In this document: one piece after another, positions 43,170-47,426 of the stretch
How positions within the stretch are numbered: the first letter of the stretch is position 1
Layout of the letters: every line of letters begins with the position of its first letter
Assembly (NCBI RefSeq): GCF_003862485.1
Contig: NZ_RRCM01000001.1
Span: 1,681,698 to 1,729,123 of the forward strand
Direction: 5' to 3'
Length of the DNA: 47,426 nt
Origin: Lachnoanaerobaculum orale
GTDB lineage: Bacteria; Bacillota; Clostridia; Lachnospirales; Lachnospiraceae
Program-made: the position numbers and the translations under genes
The notes under the pieces: model-generated
Seen by the model: the letters and a program-made list of their open reading frames with translations, nothing else
Database searches by the model: none
Told to the model about the DNA's origin: nothing

Positions 43170-45294
43170 CTTTCTCCTTTACAAGTTTGAAGTCAATTCT
43201 CTTTGCAAGCCTGTCAATATCGTATACCTTAACTCTGACTTTTTGACCCAAAACAAATTTCTTTTTTGTGATTTCTCCTACCAGCTCATATCCGGCCTCA
43301 TTGTATACAAAGTAATCGCCTTCCAAATCGGCCATCTTTATAAAGCCTTCCACCGTATTTTCAAGCTCCACGAATATTCCGAAGCTTGTAACACCGCTTA
43401 TGATTCCGTCAAACTCTTCACCTATGTGATTTAACATATATTCACATTTTTTATACTTTACAGTCTCTCTTTCCGCCTCTTCAGCCCTTCTCTCCATCTG
43501 AGACGACTGCAAGGCCACGCTGTCCAATATGGCCCTATAGTGTTCTATACGCCTGCTTGAAAGTCCCTTTTTTATATTCTCCTTGATTATCCTGTGTATC
43601 TGAAGGTCCGGATATCTTCTTATAGGTGAAGTAAAATGTGTGTAATATTTTGCAGCCAAACCGAAATGCCCTACACAAACCGTATCATATCTTGCCTGCT
43701 TCATACTTCTAAGTGCAATTCTTGATATTATAGGCTCCGCATCGCTTCCTTCTATATTTGCAAGCAACTTTTGAAGTTCCTTAGGTGACACCTCATCATT
43801 TTTTCTTCTCAGTGTGAATCCGAAATTGTTGATAAATATTGCAAGACTCTTCATCTTCTCGGGGTCCGGATTTTCATGTACTCTGTAGAGGAAAGGTATA
43901 TCCTGCCAGAAAAAATCCTCAGCTACAGTCTCATTTGCAGCCAACATAAAATCTTCTATAAGCTTTGTCGCAGCATTCCTGTCATAAGGCTTTATATCGA
44001 CAGCCTTGCCGTTTTTATCAAGTATCACCTTGCTTTCAGGCAGGTCAAAGTCTATAGAACCTCTCTTTGTCCTCGCTCCTCTAAGCAAATCTGAAACTTT
44101 CTTAAAATCATGAAACAAGTCTACATATTCGGCATATCTTTTTTTAGTCTCTTCATTGCTGTCGGTGATGACTTCATTGACCGCCGTATATGTCATCCTC
44201 TCATTTACATTGATAACGCTCTCACAGATATTGTGGCCTATTATATTGCCTTTTTCATCTATCTCCATAATACATGAGAGTGCCAGCCTGTCCTCGCCCT
44301 GATTTAGTGAGCATATGCCGTTACTTAGCTTTCTTGGAAGCATCGGTATTACTCTGTCTACCAGATACACACTTGTGGCCCTGTGAAGCGCCTCTTTATC
44401 TAAGGCGGTATTTTCTTTCACATAGTGAGTAACATCCGCTATATGTACTCCCAGATGCCATATATTGCCGTTTTTCTCAAGTGTAATAGCGTCATCAAGG
44501 TCCTTTGCATCTTCTCCGTCTATGGTCACCGTTACCTTATCTCTAAAGTCAACTCTTCCTCTGATATCCTTTTTTAACACCTTGGTCGGGATACTCTTAA
44601 GCTCATTTTCCACCTCTTCATTAAACTTTTCAGGCAATCCGAATGACTTTGCTATAGAAAGTATATCTACTCCGGCATCCGTGTTCTTTCCGAGGATTTC
44701 AACCACCTTGCCTTCAGGCTTTCTCTTATCTCCTCCGAAGTCTGTGATTTCAACCACTACCTTGTCGCCTGTCTTGGCTCCCTTGCCCCTTGTCTCAGGA
44801 ATATATATATCCTTAAAAAGCTTGGTATTATCAGGCAGTACAAAACCGAATCTGTTGTTCTTTTGATAGTAACCGACAACCTGCACATTGGCATGTTTTT
44901 CTATCCCTATAATATGGCCTTCGGCTCTTTTTTCGCCGTTTTCCACGTCTATAACCACTTTTACCGTGTCACCGTTCATAGCATTATTAACATACTCTGC
45001 AGGTATAAATATATCCGATTCTCTACCTTCCACTCTTACAAAGCCGAATCCTCTTTGGTTTGCCATAAACTCACCGAGCAAAAAGTTGTGTTCAGGCTTT
45101 CTGTACTTGCCTCTTTTTGTTATTTCAAGCTTCCCTTCAAGCAAAAGCTCCTGCAAGACCTCGTTAAGCTCATATCTTTTTGCTTTTTCAATACCGAAGA
45201 AGGTCGCCAGTTCCTTTGCCTTCATAGGTACATACATCGGACTTTCCACAAAGTCCATGATTATTTTTTTTCTGTTATCTATAATGTTATACAT
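43153..45294 (-). CDS. rnr: Ribonuclease R
   Basis: About 713 residues. N-terminal winged-helix and cold-shock domains (YVPMKAKELATFFG; GEFMANQRGFGFVRVEG), the RNB catalytic domain (TIDGEDAKDLDDAITLEK with the metal aspartates; MLPRKLSNGICSLNQGEDRLALSC), and a C-terminal S1 domain (GIISGVTSFGIFVELEN). A 3'-to-5' exonuclease that degrades structured RNA and works with SmpB/tmRNA. I use the ATG at 45294, with GGGTAG before it, rather than an earlier ATG inside the terminator area. Confidence 0.97.
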   Translation of the reverse strand: MYNIIDNRKKIIMDFVESPMYVPMKAKELATFFGIEKAKRYELNEVLQELLLEGKLEITKRGKYRKPEHNFLLGEFMANQRGFGFVRVEGRESDIFIPAEYVNNAMNGDTVKVVIDVENGEKRAEGHIIGIEKHANVQVVGYYQKNNRFGFVLPDNTKLFKDIYIPETRGKGAKTGDKVVVEITDFGGDKRKPEGKVVEILGKNTDAGVDILSIAKSFGLPEKFNEEVENELKSIPTKVLKKDIRGRVDFRDKVTVTIDGEDAKDLDDAITLEKNGNIWHLGVHIADVTHYVKENTALDKEALHRATSVYLVDRVIPMLPRKLSNGICSLNQGEDRLALSCIMEIDEKGNIIGHNICESVINVNERMTYTAVNEVITDSNEETKKRYAEYVDLFHDFKKVSDLLRGARTKRGSIDFDLPESKVILDKNGKAVDIKPYDRNAATKLIEDFMLAANETVAEDFFWQDIPFLYRVHENPDPEKMKSLAIFINNFGFTLRRKNDEVSPKELQKLLANIEGSDAEPIISRIALRSMKQARYDTVCVGHFGLAAKYYTHFTSPIRRYPDLQIHRIIKENIKKGLSSRRIEHYRAILDSVALQSSQMERRAEEAERETVKYKKCEYMLNHIGEEFDGIISGVTSFGIFVELENTVEGFIKMADLEGDYFVYNEAGYELVGEITKKKFVLGQKVRVKVYDIDRLAKRIDFKLVKEKDGRGD

Positions 45295-45319
45295 ATCTAC
45301 CCTTATAAAACTTATAATA

Positions 45320-45344
45320 AAAAGCACTCGTGTGAGTGCTTTTT
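45320..45344 (-). terminator. Terminator or attenuator between secG and rnr
   Basis: AAAAGCACTC (45320-45329) pairs with GAGTGCTTTT (45334-45343) around GTGT, flanked by T-rich DNA. It lies directly after the secG stop, so it would end or reduce transcription into rnr. Confidence 0.85.
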
Positions 45345-45345
45345 A

Positions 45346-45576
45346 TTATTTAACAATATTTAATACTAATGATAAAATCAAAAACAGTGCCGCAGCAACC
45401 TTGGTAAGCTTCTCAAGCAAACCTTCTACTGAACGTCCTCTGTTCTTACCCCAATATGTATCTGCGATACCGCCTATTGAGCCAAGTCCCTGCTCGTTAC
45501 CCTCCTGAAACAGTACCACTGCAGTCAGGAAAACACACACTAAAATAAATATTATTGAAATCAACTTATTTAACAT
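45346..45576 (-). CDS. secG: Protein translocase subunit SecG
   Basis: 76 residues with two membrane helices (LISIIFILVCVFLTAVVLFQ; LTKVAAALFLILSLVL) and the conserved loop QEGNEQGLGSIGG. Part of the SecYEG channel in the cytoplasmic membrane. It is the first gene of the secG-rnr-smpB cluster with a promoter at 45609-45637. Confidence 0.95.
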   Translation of the reverse strand: MLNKLISIIFILVCVFLTAVVLFQEGNEQGLGSIGGIADTYWGKNRGRSVEGLLEKLTKVAAALFLILSLVLNIVK

Positions 45577-45608
45577 ATCTACACTCCATTTTATACAAAA
45601 CTGCTTTT

Positions 45609-45637
45609 ATAATATCACTAAACCATAACTATTGCAA
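45609..45637 (-). promoter_or_regulatory. Promoter of secG
   Basis: TTGCAA (45632-45637) and TATTAT (45609-45614), 17 bases apart, on the minus strand. Confidence 0.65.
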
Positions 45638-45644
45638 GCAAAGA

Positions 45645-45815
45645 TTACTCTATCTTCACACTGCTTCCGCTTTTAATTTCGGCATCTGTCTGTAAAGATT
45701 CGTTACCTTCCACAACTTTTACATTTGCACTGTTGCTTATCCAAGTATTCGGCAATATCTCATAGGAATATTTTACAGTGTAGTCGCCCCCGTCTTCCGT
45801 CGAAGTACTATGAAA
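45645..45815 (-). pseudogene. C-terminal remnant of a truncated gene
   Basis: The minus-strand frame ending at TAA 45645-45647 is open back to about 45815 and reads GGDYTVKYSYEILPNTWISN and so on to AEIKSGSSVKIE. It has no start. Its beginning coincides with an inverted repeat (45802-45816) next to IS remnants, so the gene was probably cut by insertion of a mobile element. The composition suggests an extracellular beta-rich domain; the family is not recognised. Confidence 0.6.
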
Positions 45816-45967
45816 GTTCCGACGCTTTAAATTTCTGATAGCCTATTTAATTTTACGCAATTCTTTTAAACCCTTTATTTTAAAGGCTTTTCTTGCACAA
45901 AAAATATTTCAAAAAATTTGATTAAATTTTCAAAGCATGTTATAATCATAGTACTTCATAGTACTTT
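45802..45967. repeat. Inverted repeat flanking a 130-base IS-associated segment
   Basis: GAAGTACTATG at 45802-45812 is repeated inverted as CATAGTACTTC at 45947-45957, and again, partly, as CATAGTACTTT at 45957-45967. The segment between is AT-rich with no gene. The repeats may be an end of the IS or regulatory repeats of its promoter. Confidence 0.5.
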
Positions 45968-45983
45968 AGCTTTAGAGGTGTTT

Positions 45984-46088
45984 ATGGCTTATTTTTTGAG
46001 AAAAGAAAAGAAGAAAAAAGGTACTTATCTTCAGATGTATGAATCATTTTGGGATAAGGATCGGGTCTTTGACAGTTTGTTTACATAA
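45984..46088 (+). pseudogene. N-terminal fragment of an IS1634-type transposase
   Basis: A 34-residue frame, MAYFLRKEKKKKGTYLQMYE and on to a TAA at 46086-46088. The first 25 residues are the usual N-terminus of IS1634-family (IS4 group) transposases in Firmicutes. After WDKD the sequence no longer matches, so this is a truncated copy joined to other DNA. A second transposase begins 130 bases further on. Confidence 0.7.
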
Positions 46089-46218
46089 ATAAGCTTCAAA
46101 AAAGTCTCACAACCCGCATATAGCCTATATTTCTTAGTTGAAAAATTTGTCAAAATTTTCGTTTTATTATATAGTATTTTATAGTATTGTGTGGTATAAT
46201 AGGGGTTGGAGGTTCCCT

Positions 46219-47426
46219 ATGAAAGTTACTACATCAAAATCAAAAAATGCTGAGTCATTCTATATTTCTAAAAGTTTCATTAATGACAAAGGTGTTAGCA
46301 CCTCTGTTAATGTACGCAAACTTGGTACGCTTGCTGATTTATTAAAAAAGCACGGACCTACCAGAGATGATGTAATGGAATGGGCTCGTGCTGAGGCAAG
46401 ACTTGAAACACAAAAATATAAAGAAGAAAAAACAGTAAATATTTCTTTTAACTCCAATAAAAGACTTCAACCTCAACAACAAGTCTTCTATCGTGGGGGA
46501 TATCTGTTTTTGCAATACTTTTATTATAAACTTGGCTTGGATAAAGTTTGCAGAAAAATAAGGGATAAATATAGCTTCAAGTTTGATATCAACTCGATAT
46601 TATCAGATTTGATTTACTCAAGAATACTTGAACCTTCCAGTAAACGCTCAAGTTATAAATGTGCACTGGACTTTTTGGAGCCGCCGTCTTACCAACTACA
46701 TGACGTGTACCGTTCTTTAAATGTACTTGCTAAAGAATGTGACCTTATACAATCTGAAACTTATAAAAACAGCCACTTATTAGGAAAACGCAATGATAAG
46801 ATTCTTTTTTATGATTGCACCAATTATTATTTTGAGATTGAAGATGAAGACGGAATTAAGAAATATGGCAAAAGTAAGGAACACAGACCAAACCCTATAG
46901 TACAAATGGGGATGTTTATGGATGGTGACAGCATTCCTCTTGCTTTTTCTCTATTTCCGGGTAATGCTAATGAGCAAACTTCTATTAAACCTCTTGAAGA
47001 AAAGATTTTAAACGAGTTTGACTGTCAAAAGTTTATTTACTGTAGCGATGCAGGACTCGGTTCGGAAAAAATAAGAAAATACAATCATATGGGCGAAAGA
47101 GCCTTTGTCGTTACACAATCTATAAAAAAGCTTAATGCACAAGATAGACAATGGGCTTTAGACACTAAAGGATTTAAACGTTTGTCTGATGATAAAGTAG
47201 TAGATTTATCAGAAATATCAAGGGATGATGAGGCTATATATTACAAAGATGCTCCGTATACGCCTAAAGATTTATCTCAGAGACTTATCATCACATATTC
47301 ACCTAAATATGCCAAATACCAAAAAACTATTAGAGAAAAACAAGTTGACAGAGCTAAGCTAATGCTTGAAAAAGGTAGCATCAAAAAAGAAAGGCGAAAT
47401 CCTAATGACCCTGCCAGGTTTATTAG
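46219..47426 (+). mobile_element. IS1634-family transposase, runs off the window
   Basis: Open from an ATG at 46219 (GGAGG seven bases upstream) to the window end, more than 400 codons. N-terminal part with VRKLGTLADLLKKHGPTRDD; the DDE-type core includes ILFYDCTNYYFE (first catalytic aspartate) and FIYCSDAGLGSEKI (second), with VQMGMFMDGDSIPLAFSLFPGN between. The final catalytic glutamate and the element's right end lie outside the window. Intact as far as seen, so the IS may be active. It is different from the fragment just upstream, so two related elements lie together. Confidence 0.88.

Overview
The window looks like the chromosome of a low-GC Gram-positive anaerobe of the class Clostridia, most likely family Lachnospiraceae (an oral genus such as Lachnoanaerobaculum is possible, but that is a guess). 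Reasons: AT-rich codon use, strong AAGGAGG-type ribosome sites, the secG-rnr-smpB cluster, a two-subunit iron-sulfur L-serine dehydratase, CsoR-type copper control, an 'UPF0735' ACT protein next to homoserine dehydrogenase, a Bacillus/Clostridium-type LexA box, and choline-binding-like cell-wall repeats. Genus and species cannot be fixed from sequence reading alone.

Layout. 1-5.4 kb is an accessory and decaying stretch. It holds the start of a truncated gene, a DUF4869/P-loop ATPase pair (copy A), a self-regulated TetR gene with a quinone-reductase-like gene, a GNAT acetyltransferase, an ORF6N antirepressor remnant, an AraC/GyrI regulator, an inorganic pyrophosphatase pseudogene with one stop codon, and an unknown gene. 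5.4-13 kb is one long leftward operon: DUF2752 - DUF4190 - tex - YcxB-like - tsaE - tsaB - rimI - rnz - tsaD - ispD. It joins t6A tRNA modification, tRNA 3' processing and isoprenoid synthesis. 13-16.6 kb carries pheB-hom and a phosphohexomutase.

16.6-21.4 kb is a leftward, overlapping copper operon, copA-csoR-rluA-ogg, behind a promoter that carries a CsoR-type operator. Rightward hup-rqcP and an RNA methyltransferase follow. 23.1-26.9 kb is a leftward unit of a sodium symporter, a PfkB sugar kinase and a fused heptose-type nucleotidyltransferase/phosphatase. 27-31 kb has a fused MsrAB, an Rrf2 regulator with clustered cysteines, a membrane-anchored flavoprotein with two FMN-attachment domains, and a 3-hydroxyacyl-CoA dehydrogenase.

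31.9-35.1 kb is a second accessory island: the full-length DUF4869/ATPase pair (copy B) and two secreted wall-binding proteins, one with a transglutaminase-like domain. 35.3-38 kb is a serine import and deamination unit. 38.2-45.6 kb is mostly housekeeping (lipoprotein, upp, eno, a Xer-type recombinase, smpB, rnr, secG), but it includes a small secreted LysM protein whose promoter carries three LexA-like boxes, suggesting an SOS-induced YneA-like division inhibitor. From 45.6 kb on there is a truncated gene and two IS1634-type transposase sequences; the second runs off the window.

Best candidates for something undescribed: the duplicated DUF4869 plus P-loop ATPase module; the SOS-controlled LysM protein; and the possible internal start that would make a free CopZ-like chaperone from the end of copA.
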